This document shows positions 11,817-23,272 of a stretch of DNA of 64,000 nt, piece after piece; the first letter of the stretch is position 1, and every line of letters starts with the position of its first letter. The translations under genes were made by a program, and so were the position numbers. Source of the stretch: Alisma plantago-aquatica. Taxonomy: Eukaryota > Streptophyta > Magnoliopsida > Alismatales > Alismataceae. The notes under the pieces were generated by a model that was not told where the DNA came from, ran no database searches, and saw only the letters and a list, made by a program, of their open reading frames with translations. Where the stretch lies: positions 520,614,803 to 520,678,802 of the forward strand of contig OY856409.1 of assembly GCA_963693085.1 (NCBI GenBank), written 5' to 3'.

Positions 11817-12420
11817 AGTTATCTAGGCTTCCTCCGCCTAGGCGAGCCTGCCCCCCAGGCTCTAGGTGGACCACCTTAACTGGGGGGCATAGGATTTTAG
11901 ATAACTAAAGTGGATGCCTAAGGGATTTTAGGCTCAAATTAAGACAATCATGAACAAATTAGCATGGATTTGATCTTATTAATTAAATTAGATCAAGTTT
12001 AGTTATTTTAGGGAAGAAGTAAATATGATTTAGGCAAAACCAGATCTAATTTGGTCATATTAGGTTTGATTTGGGGGGAAATAGGTTTGATCCCTAATTT
12101 GGCAAAGTCAGACCGAATTCTCCAAATATAACATGATTTCCCAAATCAGACCTATTTCCCCCCAAATCAAACCTAATCTGCCCAAATTAGATTTGGTTTT
12201 GCTTAAATCATATTTACTTCTTCCCTAAAAAATCTAAACTTGATCTAATTTAATCAAATAAGATCAAATCCATGCTAATTTGGTCATGATTGTCTTAATT
12301 TGAGCCTAAAAGCCCTTAGGCATCCACTTTAGTTATCTAAAAGCCTATGCCCCCCAGTTAAGGCAGTCCACCTAGAGCCTGGGGGGTAGGCTTGCCTAGG
12401 CGGCGGAAGCCAAGATAACT
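11817..12420. repeat. Centre of the palindrome (53-bp loop at 12092-12144)
   Basis: Two near-identical inverted half-sites meet here. TAGGTTTGATTTGGGGGG at 12061 is matched by its complement ending at 12175. GC-rich blocks (CCCCCCAGGCTC near 11850 and GAGCCTGGGGGG near 12377) also pair. The unpaired loop is only 53 bp, so a single strand could form a very long hairpin. Confidence 0.85.
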
Positions 12421-13060
12421 ATGATTTCTACTGTGTACAACTTCATTAACTATATGCCTTCTTCTGTTCTGCACAATCAAGTCCCTTTCTCTCTTCTATA
12501 TCCCGATGCACCTTTGTTTTATGTACCACCACACATCTTTAACATCACTTTTTTTGTTAAGAATCTCTGCCCTGGGATATCTAAACTTGACCCCTTCCCC
12601 TAAGTGTGTTTTTCTAGGATATTCATGAACTCAAAAAAGATTTCTATGTTAAGATCATGCCAAAAGACAATGGTTTGTTAGTGGGGTTGCCATCTTTTTT
12701 TGAACACATGTACTACTCTAAAAAGAGGTATGCTTTATCGAGTGATTTGTTGGATCCCACTCCCCTGCCTCAAGTGGTAGAATGTGGTCCCACTAATGCA
12801 ACTGAAGCTCTTCCCCCTCCTATCAAGGTGTAAAAGAGAAGATCTAAGGTTACAGTCCCCTCCATGGACCCTCAACAACCAACTCCTTCGTTGGCATATC
12901 ACCACACCTCCTATGAAACTTATGACTCACATCTTCCCATTAGTCAAAGGAAAGGTGTCCATTCATGCACTCAACATCTGATTAATAATTTCTTCTCTAC
13001 AACTAATCTTGGTTCTAGATTTGCCTGTTTTACTACTGCTATTTTTGCTATATATATGTA
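12421..13060 (+). pseudogene. Copia integrase C-terminal fragment, right arm
   Basis: It reads ISTVYNFINYMPSSVLHNQV, PFSLLYPDAPLFYVPPHIF and, after frame breaks, PLPQVVECGPTNATEA and MDPQQPTPSLAYHHTSYE. This is the linker between Copia integrase and reverse transcriptase. It is better kept than the left copy. The LINE fragment follows directly in opposite orientation and cuts it off. Confidence 0.8.
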
Positions 13061-13069
13061 CCAAAGTAA

Positions 13070-14245
13070 TTTCCCCATTGGTTCTTAATATCATCATCCT
13101 TCTCTAGCACTCTACTATCTTCATTCTTGATTAATTTAACTTGACCAAGTCTCTTCCTTTCCTCTCTCTTATACGAGTCATTTTCTATAAAAAAAATCCC
13201 TTCTCTTGTGTCCATCTTCTCATAAATATCATCAAAGTATCTACACCTTGCCTCCTGAACAACCTTTTATCTTTGCTTGCTTGTATCTCTGAAAAGTTGC
13301 TTCATCTCGAGATTTGGGCAAGCTTCTATAGATCTCCCTTTTGAGTTTGATAGCCTTATGTACTTCATCGTTCCACCACCAAATTTCATTCTGTGGAGGC
13401 CCACAACCTGTGGATTCCAAGTTTCAGGTTCCCTCCTTGATGAGTTTATCATGAAAAGTTAATTTCTTTTCTCCTTTAAGATTCCACCACTTGATCATAC
13501 TATCTTAGTTTCTGTGATGCTTGCCATTATTGATCTTCATGTAATATCCAAAACCACCAACCTATGTTGGGTGGTGAGTTCTTCGTCGGGAATCACTTTA
13601 CACTCCTTGCATACTTTATGATCCACCCCCACATACGGAAGTAATCAATTTGACTAGAATTGTGCCCACTCCTGAAAGTAATCTTATGAGATTCTCTTTT
13701 CTTGAAATGGGTGCTTGCCAAAATCATATCTTATGCATCTACAAAATCTAATATCCTCTCTCCTTCTCCGTTTCTACTGTCATATCCAAAACCACCATGA
13801 ACTCTCTCATTCTAGCATTGTTACTACACACATGGCATTTAAATCATTCCTAATAATAATCTTTTCCTCTATCGGTAATCCCTCCATCAATTCAACCATA
13901 ACATCCCAAAAATCTTTCTTAGCCTCCTCGCTAAAGCCAACTTGAGGGTCATAAGCGCTAATAATGTTGAAAAAATTCTCCCAAGAATAACATTGATAGC
14001 TATGATTCCATCACCCATCCTTGCAATCTTGACAACATCTTATCAACAATAATGTCTATGCCATTTCTATGTTTATCAATACTGGTATACAATATTTTGT
14101 ACACCATGTCTCCAATCTCTATGTATCATTCCTTGTCCACTTAGTTTCTTGCAAGTAAGCTATATTGGTTTTTCTTCTTATCATGGTATCTACTATTTTC
14201 AAAGACTTTCTGTCAAAGAGCCAATATTCCAACATCCAACTCTAT
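13070..14245 (-). pseudogene. RTE-type LINE endonuclease fragment, right arm
   Basis: This is the inverted copy of 9995-11190, read on the minus strand. It shows the same pieces (INSSRREPETWNPQVVGLH and the endonuclease segments) with independent frame breaks. It is truncated at both ends and has no reverse transcriptase. Confidence 0.7.
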
Positions 14246-14249
14246 TCCT

Positions 14250-16742
14250 TTTTTGTGAACTTACTTCTTCACCTGCCTCCATCGAAGATGATGTCCTTGC
14301 ACATTTTTCACTACATTCTGGCAATGATGCAGCCATAGTCACAATATACTTTGACTTTTTGAAAAAGTCGCATTGAAAATGTGATTTTTTTCCCTAGACG
14401 TATGAAACTCCTGAATAAAGCCTAATTCCTGAATATTATGTACCATTCCCGTATTTTTTGTGATTTAATCATGTTTAATGTTTTTTCTTTATGTTCTTTT
14501 CCTGTATTATATGGATTAAGACTCTAAGTTAGTTTGAGTGTATATGTGTGTGTATGTATGTAATATATGTGTATGTGTATGAAAGTAATAGTTATAGAAC
14601 ATGTATGCAATATATATGTACATATATATGTGGGAAACATATATATGCATTACATATGCATGAAATATATGTATATCTCCTCCGATTTTTTCTCGACTCT
14701 TTCCCGAATAGTTCATCGTACTTTTACCGTATGTTGACTACTTTTTACCCAATTTTCCCGCATAATTGCAAATTCGAAACTTTTCAACTCAACCGAACGT
14801 ATCTCGATCACCGAATTTGTGACTATGGATGCAGTGGGACTAGCTTCTTTACCCACACCCATCCAAGATATGGAAACCCTTGCATGTCCTTCAATGGAAC
14901 TGGGTGTTGTTGTGTCAAAACTCCTTGCATATGTATCACTGCACCCGGTTGCCGAAGTATTCAATTTTTTATTTTAAGCTTTGACTTTGAAATTGTGTTG
15001 TATAATGCATCATAGCAAGTTGTAACTTGTTGACCAAGTATATTGGGCTATAAGATGTTGTAAACCAATAGAGCCATGTCTTGTTACATTATGTTAGACA
15101 ACACTTGTATGATGTTTATATCATTATTTTATATATATATTTTCAACAAATTCTCTACCACGCGGTCTTCTTAGAAAGATCACATAAAGGGTTCATCCAA
15201 CTGGGCGCCAGACTTCTTCAAGAATTTCCCCTTCATTTCAAAAAACTTCCAGTTCTCACCTCAACAGTTGACTCTGAAGTTAACATCTTATACCATGTTA
15301 GAGACTTAGAGGCAATATCACTAGTTTCACTACTGGTTACATAATACTCTTACCATTGACTTGTATATAGTGGTTAGAGAAATAGACAAATATTAGTAGT
15401 TGAATCAAGGTAGAAACCATGAAGTTCTTCCAGTGTCCATGGATGTGTTACCAATAATATATAATCCACACATTGGGAGTTCCAATCATTATTAAGCAAC
15501 TAGACTCTTAAATATATGAGCATAGTATAGATCTTCAATAAAGTCACTTCCAACCACAACCGTACAGTCCTAGATGTCTAGAAGATCACATTAATGGTCT
15601 ATTATAGTTTCTTCAATAAATGGTTAAAAAATAAATTATCAATAGTTTAAAAAACAAGTTATAGATATAGGCCACAATGATAAGATATTCATTTTTCATG
15701 TGTAACTTACCTTTCCAAGAAAGTGGCTCTATGCAAAAGACGTAATTAATAGGTGTCACCATACATTTTCTGTGAACTATTGCTCCTAATATGCGATCTA
15801 TTGCAGCTCCCTATATAAAAAATATATCGGATATTGTTAGATTGGGTCATGTTAGTTCTATATAAAGATTTTAAAATAAACAATAGGCTGGTTGTCATGA
15901 CCGCATAGAATTACAATGAAAACAGAGTACCATATATTTCATTTGTTTAAGGAGTACAACAACATTAGCAGTCAGCACAGAGTGGGTAGGTTGTTCTCCA
16001 ACAAAATTATCACTCTTATTGCTAAGAATCCACATAAAACAAAGGGGTTTTCATCTTGTAAATTTAGATCTATAAGTACCCATTCATCTGAGTCCAAGCG
16101 AGTTGGTAGATTGCTCTTCTCCCAAATTCCAATGTTATCTTGACAACAGAATAAGCACAAACAATATGATGCTCTACATAATTTTTGAAAATGATCTTAT
16201 CATTTGGTTATATGAGTTATCATAATTTTGACCTTGAATCCAAGACCACCTTGATAGGCTCATCTTTATAAGCATAGAATGCTAAACACAACAGCTGTCG
16301 TATCTGATGTCATTTGAAGCACGATCAAACTTTTGCGCAAGATGTAATCATGTTATTTTCTTCTCTTGGTTGAGGAATGAGTCGTCAAAGATCAATAGAT
16401 GGGCATTCATCAAATTGTAAGAGATAATGGTAACCAATAGTGTAATAGGGTGGAGGGCCAAAGAAAAAGTGTAGTCTATGTTAAAGACATTGACAAGTAA
16501 AGCGACAAATCTTGAACTGAACCACGGATGCATAACCTCTACATCATTTTCTACAAATTTGAGGAAATTTAGCCTTTGTTAAAATGTGGAAATAAGAAAA
16601 CTCTAATTGCACAAACAAACATTAACACCATGTAGAAAAAAGATCAAACGAAGTAAAATGTCAAAATCATGTGTACTGATTTCCAAGGAAAAAAAAACTT
16701 TTATAAATATTTTTATTCTATTGTAGACTAATCAATTATTAC
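14250..16742. other. Unidentified sequence, right arm
   Basis: This is the mirror copy of 7504-9990 and is likewise unrecognised. Short frames near 15081-15344, 15972-16160 (minus) and 16348-16533 (minus) match the left-arm frames with about nine residues in ten alike. TA/CA repeats lie at about 14540-14660. Confidence 0.5.
14548..15015 (+). other. Cysteine-rich ORF, right-arm copy (155 codons)
   Basis: The first half is a Tyr/Ile/His-rich translation of a TA/CA repeat and is probably not coding. The second half repeats the left-arm frame with CDYGCSGTSFFTHTH and GTGCCCVKTPCICITAPGC. The retained cysteines may reflect recent duplication rather than selection. Confidence 0.25.
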
Positions 16743-16929
16743 TATTAAAGAGTCTATATTAGCCTATTTAGTTAATAGGTTAATTAGTTAGTGGGCCTTT
16801 AGTGTCTTGGCTCATTTAGATTACTTGGGACACAAGTCTCAGGGTTTCTCCCCTCTCCTATATAAAGGAGAGGGCGTCCAGTCTTATAATCATATAATAC
16901 CATTACATTCAATACAATATTATTTCACA
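16743..16929 (+). repeat. 187-bp Copia-type LTR, right arm
   Basis: It runs from TATTAAAGAGTCTATATT (first G lost relative to the left-arm TGTTAAAG) to TTATTTCACA. A clear TATA box, CCTATATAAAGGAG, lies near 16855. It is followed by an intact tRNA-Met-type primer site. Confidence 0.8.
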
Positions 16930-16942
16930 TGGTATCAGAGCA
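16930..16942 (+). other. Primer binding site TGGTATCAGAGCA
   Basis: It directly follows the LTR end CACA and matches the tRNA-Met complement used by most plant Copia elements. The internal leader that follows is interrupted after 120 bp by the tandem array. Confidence 0.85.
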
Positions 16943-17062
16943 TGTTCGCTCCTGAGGGAACCCTAGCCACCTTTGCATCCCTCCTCTCCTAGCCTCCGAA
17001 AAACACAGCCCCAGGCCGGCCGCCGCCTCTCTCCAAGAGAGCAACCGAAGGGGAGTGCCCGC

Positions 17063-18649
17063 TGTTAATGTGTCGCTTAGCACTTACAATCACTAAGATA
17101 ATTATCCTAGAGTTTAATCCTTTTTTAACTTTCCGATTAAGGCTAGTATAGAAAGGGTCGATCCCACAGGACAACTTTTTAAGATTGTTTCTTTTATCCC
17201 AATTATTTTGAAGAACTATTTTATTATTTTTTTGTATTTTCAGATTTAGAACGGAAAGTAAAAGTCAGTAACAATGTAATAACAAGAATTTATTTTGCCC
17301 CTATCACAAGGAAAAGAAATAATTGTTAGCACAAGTAGACTACTGTGAATGGAAAAAGACTAGAAGTAAAGAAAGCAAATCAATGGAGGTTGAAATCAAA
17401 GAGAGAGAATCGAGGCTCGTAGGGGTTTTCACCACCTTAGCCTAGGCGATAACAACTAATCCTTAAAAACGACGGATTTGATGAAGGCAAGTGAATTAAT
17501 AAAAATCCACTAAAGATGGACTCCACATGAACCCATTGGTCCTGGTGCTCATGTTTCTTAGTTCATCATCCTAAAAGAAGAATATCCACGGTCATTTCAA
17601 AACTCCTATGTGATTGGGTTTGTTGTTCTAAATCCGAACTTCCATGGTCATATCCATCCAGATTAACTTTTGATCAAATCAATTAATTACTTTGATAGAT
17701 CAATTAGTTATCAAACTCAAAATCCATCTAGAATCATTTTTAAGGAAAAGTCGATAAAGCCATGGCTAAGGGGTTATTCCCCTTGCCTCAATAGAGAACT
17801 ACTCACTCATGCTTGTGGAGAAAAGGGAGACTAAGAGAAGAAGAGTTCTAGCCATAGTCTAGTCTTACTAAAGGATAGTTCCTTCGGCTAGAGTCAATGA
17901 AATGGTCGACACTTAATCCCTTGCTCCAGTCCACAAAAGAATAATAAGAAGAATAACTAGATCTAAATGAGCAAAGTAAAAGAACAACTATTGAGAGAAA
18001 CACTTGGCTTGCAAAAACTATTCTTTATTGATGGAAAGAACAATAACATAAGAACACCAGAAGATTGCTCAGAAATCACATACAAAGATGATACAAAAGA
18101 TGATCCTTGGGAGGAGGAAGTGTCCTTCCTTTTATAGGAGAAGGAGGGGTAGGCTATCTAAAAGGGGGGGGGGGGGGTAAGAGAGGGAGCCATCCTTTTG
18201 AATTTTCAGATCTAGTCAACAAACTCTTGATTGTCTTTCTTTAATGCAGATTCTCGCAGCAGCAATTTAGAGCGAATTTCCATTGTCCAGAGAATTTAAA
18301 GTGCGCGCGAAAATATGATTTTCATGTAGGTCTTTAAATTCCCTTTCCAAATCATATTTGAACATTAAATTCCGCCTTAGTATGTGAGACTTATGCTAAT
18401 TTTGGTGCAAGGTATGCATTTAAGTCAGTATTGCGGGAAACTAAATTGCCTCCTACCTTCATCTCTTCTTTTCTCGATTTAATTACTTAGATAATTCCTG
18501 AAAATTAAGAAAAATAACATAAGAATTCAGGAAAAGTATAACAAGAATATTAAAGTGCTATTTATTTTTGAATTAGCTAAAATTAACAAAAAAATCCTAA
18601 TTAATTATTCTAAATGAAGCAAAAATAAGAGATGAATATGCATTCATCA
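17063..18649 (-). repeat. Array LTR 1 (3' LTR on the minus strand)
   Basis: This 1587-bp copy lacks a block of about 45 bp near 17268 that the other two LTRs have (GTTGGGGGTTTGATTGATTA and following bases). A C/G-run at 18165-18177 is also specific to it. It ends GCATTCATCA. Confidence 0.9.
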
Positions 18650-18676
18650 AAATACCCCAAACTTAAACTTTGCTCA
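18650..18676 (-). other. Polypurine tract of array unit 1
   Basis: The minus strand reads GTTTAAGTTTGGGGTATTT directly before LTR start TGATGAATGC. This form is typical of plant Ty3-type elements. A GAGCAAAG half-dyad lies next to it. Confidence 0.8.
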
Positions 18677-18845
18677 TCCTGAGAAACATTAAAATCAAGA
18701 AATACTTTCAAGACATACTCTCAACCTATCATCCTCACTCTCCTAACAATCACTGGATTCCTTCCACCAAAATATGGCCAAGCGACTCTGACTTCCTGAA
18801 TTCATAAAAAGTGACTTTTATATTTCCTACTTCACAAACTTGCAT

Positions 18846-19391
18846 TTATTCAAGGCCTGCAATAAAACAGATTTTCATTTCACCTTTACATTTGGTACTC
18901 CAATTTTTTTTTACACAAGAACAGGGCTGATTTGGATGGTTGGGGTTTTTGTAGTTTTCCCCTGGGTAGAAAATTGGAGTGAAGGAGGTATGGAAGAAGG
19001 ACAGTCTCTCATCTATTCGACTCGAGACTTTTTTATTTAGTGGACATGCAGTTACATTGACCGCATTTTTTTTCTTTGATTTTTGGTGATACACCCAATT
19101 GTGTGGGTATGGAAGAAGCGAAAGAGGGGGAAGGGGTGCCACCACAAACTTAGCCTTTTGGGCATTATTGGCTTTTTTTTTACGAATGGAAAGATTTGGA
19201 AGTGGTAGAAGAAGAGTAGAAGATGTTGTTCTTGTAAAAAAAAATTTCATCTTTTTTTTAGGAGTACCATGTATTGGTTCAACTATTACCGAAACATGCG
19301 AAAAATCAAGAAAATTTATACAAGTTGTACATGATAAGAAAGCATCACTCTTGAACCCTATCAGTCCTCTATGGCTTGCCATCTTTTCCAA
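18846..19391 (-). CDS. Small basic ORF downstream of the long ORF, unit 1
   Basis: This 181-codon frame starts MEKMASHRGLIGFKSD and is rich in Lys, Ser, Pro and Phe. It lies between the long ORF and the 3' LTR, in the element's orientation. I recognise no domain. In unit 2 the equivalent frame is broken, with only about 90 codons left at 23476-23745. It could be a remnant of a 3' gene or chance reading of low-complexity DNA. Confidence 0.3.
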   Translation of the reverse strand: MEKMASHRGLIGFKSDAFLSCTTCINFLDFSHVSVIVEPIHGTPKKKMKFFFTRTTSSTLLLPLPNLSIRKKKANNAQKAKFVVAPLPPLSLLPYPHNWVYHQKSKKKNAVNVTACPLNKKVSSRIDERLSFFHTSFTPIFYPGENYKNPNHPNQPCSCVKKNWSTKCKGEMKICFIAGLE

Positions 19392-19529
19392 GGAGTGATT
19401 ATTATTTGAGGTCCTAAGTGATAGGAGGATTTCTAGTCATGAAAGTTTCAAAATTTTAGCTACAAGGAAGTTACACCATTAAGGGGAGTATTTTGACAAA
19501 TGATCATATCAAGGCCGACTAGATAAAGG

Positions 19530-19768
19530 TCATTTTGTAACAAAAGAAATAAAAATATGGCCGACTAGATAATGGTCATGAACAAAACAACTATATGCAA
19601 AACCAAAACAAAAAAGGTAGAAATAATGCAAGAATAAAAAGATAAGGGGGTGGAATAGAAACATACCACCCACCTCCACCCCAGACTCAATTTTGCTCGT
19701 CCCGAGCAAAATCGAAACCCGAGATGGAGAGAAGAGAAGAGAAAGGATCTCCAGGTGGCCCTGGTAGC
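19530..19768 (-). pseudogene. Shifted C-terminal continuation of the long ORF, unit 1
   Basis: This frame starts MFLSYQGHLEILSLL. In unit 2 the same peptide is joined in frame to the preceding part (HIPFNWMFLSYQG). In unit 1 one base missing near 19783 ends the long ORF early with LTRCF. The ancestral protein was therefore probably about 80-90 residues longer. Confidence 0.55.
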
Positions 19769-21433
19769 TCAAAAACATCTAGTTAAGGGGATGTGTATGA
19801 GGGTTGGGACCTTTATCTGAGGAGCTTCATAGTGTACCCTATGATAGGGTAATTGTAGAAGCTCGGTGGGGTGCTCATATTTTCTTTCACCTCGCATTTC
19901 CTCCAATAGGATCCACATGTCTTCCATCAATAGCAAAGGAAGTGTTGAAGATGGATGTGGATTGGGGGAGGTTGGTGGGTACCCAACTGGTAACACATGC
20001 AGTGCCAGATGTGCAAAGTTAGGCAGAGGATCAGGCTCTGGTTTCCCTCGGTCATATTGACCTGCATATAAGAGAATTGGTGGTGATATGAAAGGGACAT
20101 CTAAATTTAAATTAGCATGATAAGTAATTTTGCTCTGCTCAAAATTCATGCAACCAACCTTGTGATAGATGGGATTCATGGTTGATATAGCATGGAACTC
20201 TAGTTCCTCTATGCAAGGAGTTCCCAAGGGTTCATGAGGGATAAAATTGGGAATATATTCCTTGTATTCAGTGGAAGGGGGTATGTAGACTTCTTCTAAG
20301 GGTTGTGTCTCTTCTTCTAAATCAGTTGTGCATGGAATGGGAATTGGTTGCAACAGAACATGTGGAATCATTTTGTCAAAGGGGGTTGGATGCTTATTAT
20401 CCAAAATAGACTCAAAACAAGGGTATTGGTCTTTGATGTCAATAGAAGACTCACAAATGTAAGCCAGTGGATTTGGTGTGGAAGACTCACAAATGGCATA
20501 ATTGTCGTCATAATTATCAAAAATGATCAATCTAGGTTGTTCCATCTCTATTGGGGAGTTCTCCATCTCTTCTTCATAAAAGATCTCATCAACATGGATG
20601 TCTATGGAATCAATTGGATCCTTTACTATACTGAAGGGGAGATCTGATTCCTTTATAGGACATGTGCCCAACTCAATGGGCTCAGAAGGGATCACCTCAC
20701 AATATAATGGTGTAATGTAAGGTTCTTGCGATGGTAGAATCACCTCATCAGGTTCAACCAGATGTGGAAAAAGAGGTGGGTGAGTGAGGTCATAATGCTC
20801 TTGATGAGGAAGTCTTTCAAAAGAATCCATCAGTGCATGTTGGGGAGGTGATGGTACATTGGTCACAATAGGCTCAACCAAGATGGGATGATTATTGCAA
20901 ACATCCAAATATGGACCTACAACCGAGAAGGGTGGTGGAGTCTTAGGTTGTTGGGATGTTCTTTGATCCCACCAGTCTTTAACCTTTTTGTTAAAAGATT
21001 CTTGATTCATGTATTTATCAACATAGGCCTCCATCCACTCATTTTCTGACTTATATTGATAGTCAGGGCCCCATACAGCTGCGGCCCTAGCTAAACAAAG
21101 TTCTTCATTTGTGGCATACTGAATTTCTTTAAAACACCTATCCATCTCCTGATCAAGGTTGTGTGGAATCTCAGCTATATCACATTGGACTTCTTCTAAG
21201 GGTGGCGGTTCATTATAGAGAAAGGGTTCCAATGAAGTATATTGGTCATTAGAATCAACTAGATTAACATCCATAATGGAAGTGATTGGTGGAGCTTTAG
21301 GTACTGGAGTTGGTTCTACTTGATTGAAGATGATATAATCATCGTCATTATCATCTATTAAAATCATCATTATCCTCTCTGGTTCCAGATTAAAAAATTG
21401 CACCGCGGAATTGACGTTCGGTGAGCGTCGCAT
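19769..21433 (-). CDS. Unrecognised acidic Pro/Glu-rich protein of the array, unit 1 (554 codons)
   Basis: The first ATG on the minus strand (21431-21433) gives MRRSPNVNSAVQFFNLEPER, about 160 bases after the primer site, which is the gag position. The protein is strongly acidic. Its N-terminal half holds a compact segment at about residues 90-160 (DQEMDRCFKEIQYATNEELC, AAAVWGPDYQYKSENEWMEA and KVKDWWDQRTS). The rest is a long Pro/Ile/Glu-rich tail with many short acidic repeats. I see no zinc knuckle, protease or polymerase motif. It might be a highly diverged gag or a protein specific to this family. The frame is open across 1.66 kb, which argues for recent coding function. The true end is probably farther on, because a one-base deletion truncates it. 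Confidence 0.65.
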   Translation of the reverse strand: MRRSPNVNSAVQFFNLEPERIMMILIDDNDDDYIIFNQVEPTPVPKAPPITSIMDVNLVDSNDQYTSLEPFLYNEPPPLEEVQCDIAEIPHNLDQEMDRCFKEIQYATNEELCLARAAAVWGPDYQYKSENEWMEAYVDKYMNQESFNKKVKDWWDQRTSQQPKTPPPFSVVGPYLDVCNNHPILVEPIVTNVPSPPQHALMDSFERLPHQEHYDLTHPPLFPHLVEPDEVILPSQEPYITPLYCEVIPSEPIELGTCPIKESDLPFSIVKDPIDSIDIHVDEIFYEEEMENSPIEMEQPRLIIFDNYDDNYAICESSTPNPLAYICESSIDIKDQYPCFESILDNKHPTPFDKMIPHVLLQPIPIPCTTDLEEETQPLEEVYIPPSTEYKEYIPNFIPHEPLGTPCIEELEFHAISTMNPIYHKVGCMNFEQSKITYHANLNLDVPFISPPILLYAGQYDRGKPEPDPLPNFAHLALHVLPVGYPPTSPNPHPSSTLPLLLMEDMWILLEEMRGERKYEHPTELLQLPYHRVHYEAPQIKVPTLIHIPLTRCF

Positions 21434-21593
21434 GTACAAATGAAGCAGTTAATCGTGTGCAGAAAAAACGGACTGTCGGAATGGAAACTCGGCAGAAAGA
21501 GGAATAGCACTTCCGGAATTTTACTTGGAAGGCATAAAAAAAACAAAAAAAGTTTTCAAAAGATTTTTGGGGGTTCGAGAAAACAATCTGTTG

Positions 21594-21611
21594 TCCCCAG
21601 CAACGGTGCCA
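21594..21611 (-). other. tRNA-Asp-type primer site, unit 1
   Basis: The plus strand reads TCCCCAGCAACGGTGCCA, three bases before LTR 2. The intact form in unit 2 matches the 3' end of plant tRNA-Asp. This copy has two differences. Confidence 0.8.
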
Positions 21612-21614
21612 AAT

Positions 21615-23245
21615 TGTTAATGTGTCACTTAGCACTTACAATCACTAAGATAATTATCCTAGAGTTTAATCCTTTTTTAACTTTCCGATTAAGGCTAGTA
21701 TAGAAAGGGTCGATCCCACAGGACAACTTTTTAAGATTGTTTCTTTTATCCCAATTATTTTGAAGAACTATTTTATTATTTTTTTGTATTTTCAGATTTA
21801 GAACGGAAAGTAAAAGTCAGGTTGGGGGTTTGATTGATTACAATAAAATAAGAAATAAACACAAAGTAACAATGTAATAACAAGAATTTATTTTGCCCCT
21901 GTCACAAGGAAAAGAAATAATTATTAGCACAAGTAGACTACTGTGAATGGAAAAAGACTAGAAGTAAAGAAAGAAAATCAACGGAGGTTGAAATTAAAGA
22001 GAGAGAATCGAGGCTCGTAGGGGTTTTCACCACCTTAGCCTAGGCGATAACAACTAATCCTTAAAAATGACGGATTCGATGAAGGCAAATGAATTAATAA
22101 AAATCCACTAAAGATGAACTCCACATGAACCCATTGGTCCTGGTGCTCATGTTTCTTAGTTCATCATCCTAAAAGAAGAAGATCCACGGTCATTTCAAAA
22201 CTCCTATGCGATTGGGTTTGTTGTTCTAAATTCGAACTTCCACGGTCATATCCATCCAGATTAACTTTTGATCAAATCAATTAATTACTTTGATAGATCA
22301 ATTAGTTATCAAACTCAAAAGCCATCTAGAATCATTTTTAAGAAAAAGTCGATAAAGCCATGTCTAAGGGATTATTCCCCTTGCCTCGATAGAGAACTAC
22401 TCACTCATGCTTGTGGAGAAAAGGGAGACGGAGAGAAGAAGAGTTCTAGCCATAGTCTAGTCTTATTAAAGGATAGTTCCTTCGGCTAGAGTCAATAAAA
22501 TGGTCGACGCTTAATCCCTTGCTTCAGTCCACAGAAGAATAAGAAGAAGAAGAACTAGATCTAAACGAGCAAAGTAAAAGAACAACAATTGAGAGAAACA
22601 CTTGGCTTGCAAAAACTATTCTTTATTGATGGAAAGAGCAATAACATAAGAACACCAGAAGATTGCTCAGAAATCCCGTACAAAGATGATACAAAAGATG
22701 ATCCTTGGGAGGAGGAAGTGTCCTTCCTTTTATAGTAGAAGGAGGGGTAGGCTATATAAAAAAGAGGGGAAAAAAAGAGAGGGAGCCATCCTTTTGAATT
22801 TTCAGATCTAGTCAACAAACTCTTGATTGTCTTTCTTTAATGCAGATTCTCGCTGCAGTAATTTCGAACGAATTTCCATTGTCCAGAGAATTTAAAGTGT
22901 GCGCGAAAATATGCGTTTCCTGTAGGCCTTTAAATTCCCTTTCCAAATCATATTTGAACATTAAATTCTGCCTTAGTATGTGAGACTTATGCTACTTTTG
23001 GTGCAAGGTATGTATTTAAGTCAGCATTGCGGGAAACTGAATTGCCTCCTACCTTCATCTCTTCTTTTCTCGATTTAATTACTTAGATAATTCCTGAAAA
23101 TTAAGAAAAATAACATAAGAATTCAGGAAAAGTATATCAAGAAGATTAAAGTGCTATTTATTTTTTAATTAGCTAAAATTAACAAAAAAGACCTAATTAA
23201 TTATTCTAAATGAAGCAAAAATAAGAGATGAATATGCATTTATCA
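21615..23245 (-). repeat. Array LTR 2 (shared middle LTR)
   Basis: This 1631-bp LTR serves as 5' LTR of unit 1 and 3' LTR of unit 2. It starts TGTTAATGTGTCACTTAGC and ends ATGCATTTATCA. It has the same length as LTR 3 and differs by scattered substitutions. Confidence 0.9.
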
Positions 23246-23272
23246 AAATACCCCAAACTTAAACTTTGCTCG
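23246..23272 (-). other. Polypurine tract of array unit 2
   Basis: It has the same sequence context as unit 1: AAGTTTGGGGTATTT on the minus strand directly before the LTR. The adjacent dyad CTCGTCCTGAG is better kept here. Confidence 0.75.

Larger units (their letters stand above)
6399..12091 (+). repeat. Left arm of the giant palindrome
   Basis: This 5.7-kb arm is matched by the reverse complement of 12145-28650 once the array at 17063-27854 is removed. From outside to centre it holds a GC-rich leader, a 187-bp Copia-type LTR (7317-7503), an unidentified stretch (7504-9990), an RTE-type LINE fragment (9995-11190), a Copia integrase fragment (11180-11816) and the near-perfect central palindrome. 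The arms differ by scattered substitutions and small indels. Confidence 0.9.

Noticed and set aside
18846..19398. Plus-strand frame at 19099-19398 as a gene
   Set aside because: It is antisense to the element and overlaps the minus frame; no family was recognised.
22268..22489. 73-codon frame that recurs at 26877-27098
   Set aside because: It lies inside the array LTRs and recurs only because the LTRs are repeats.
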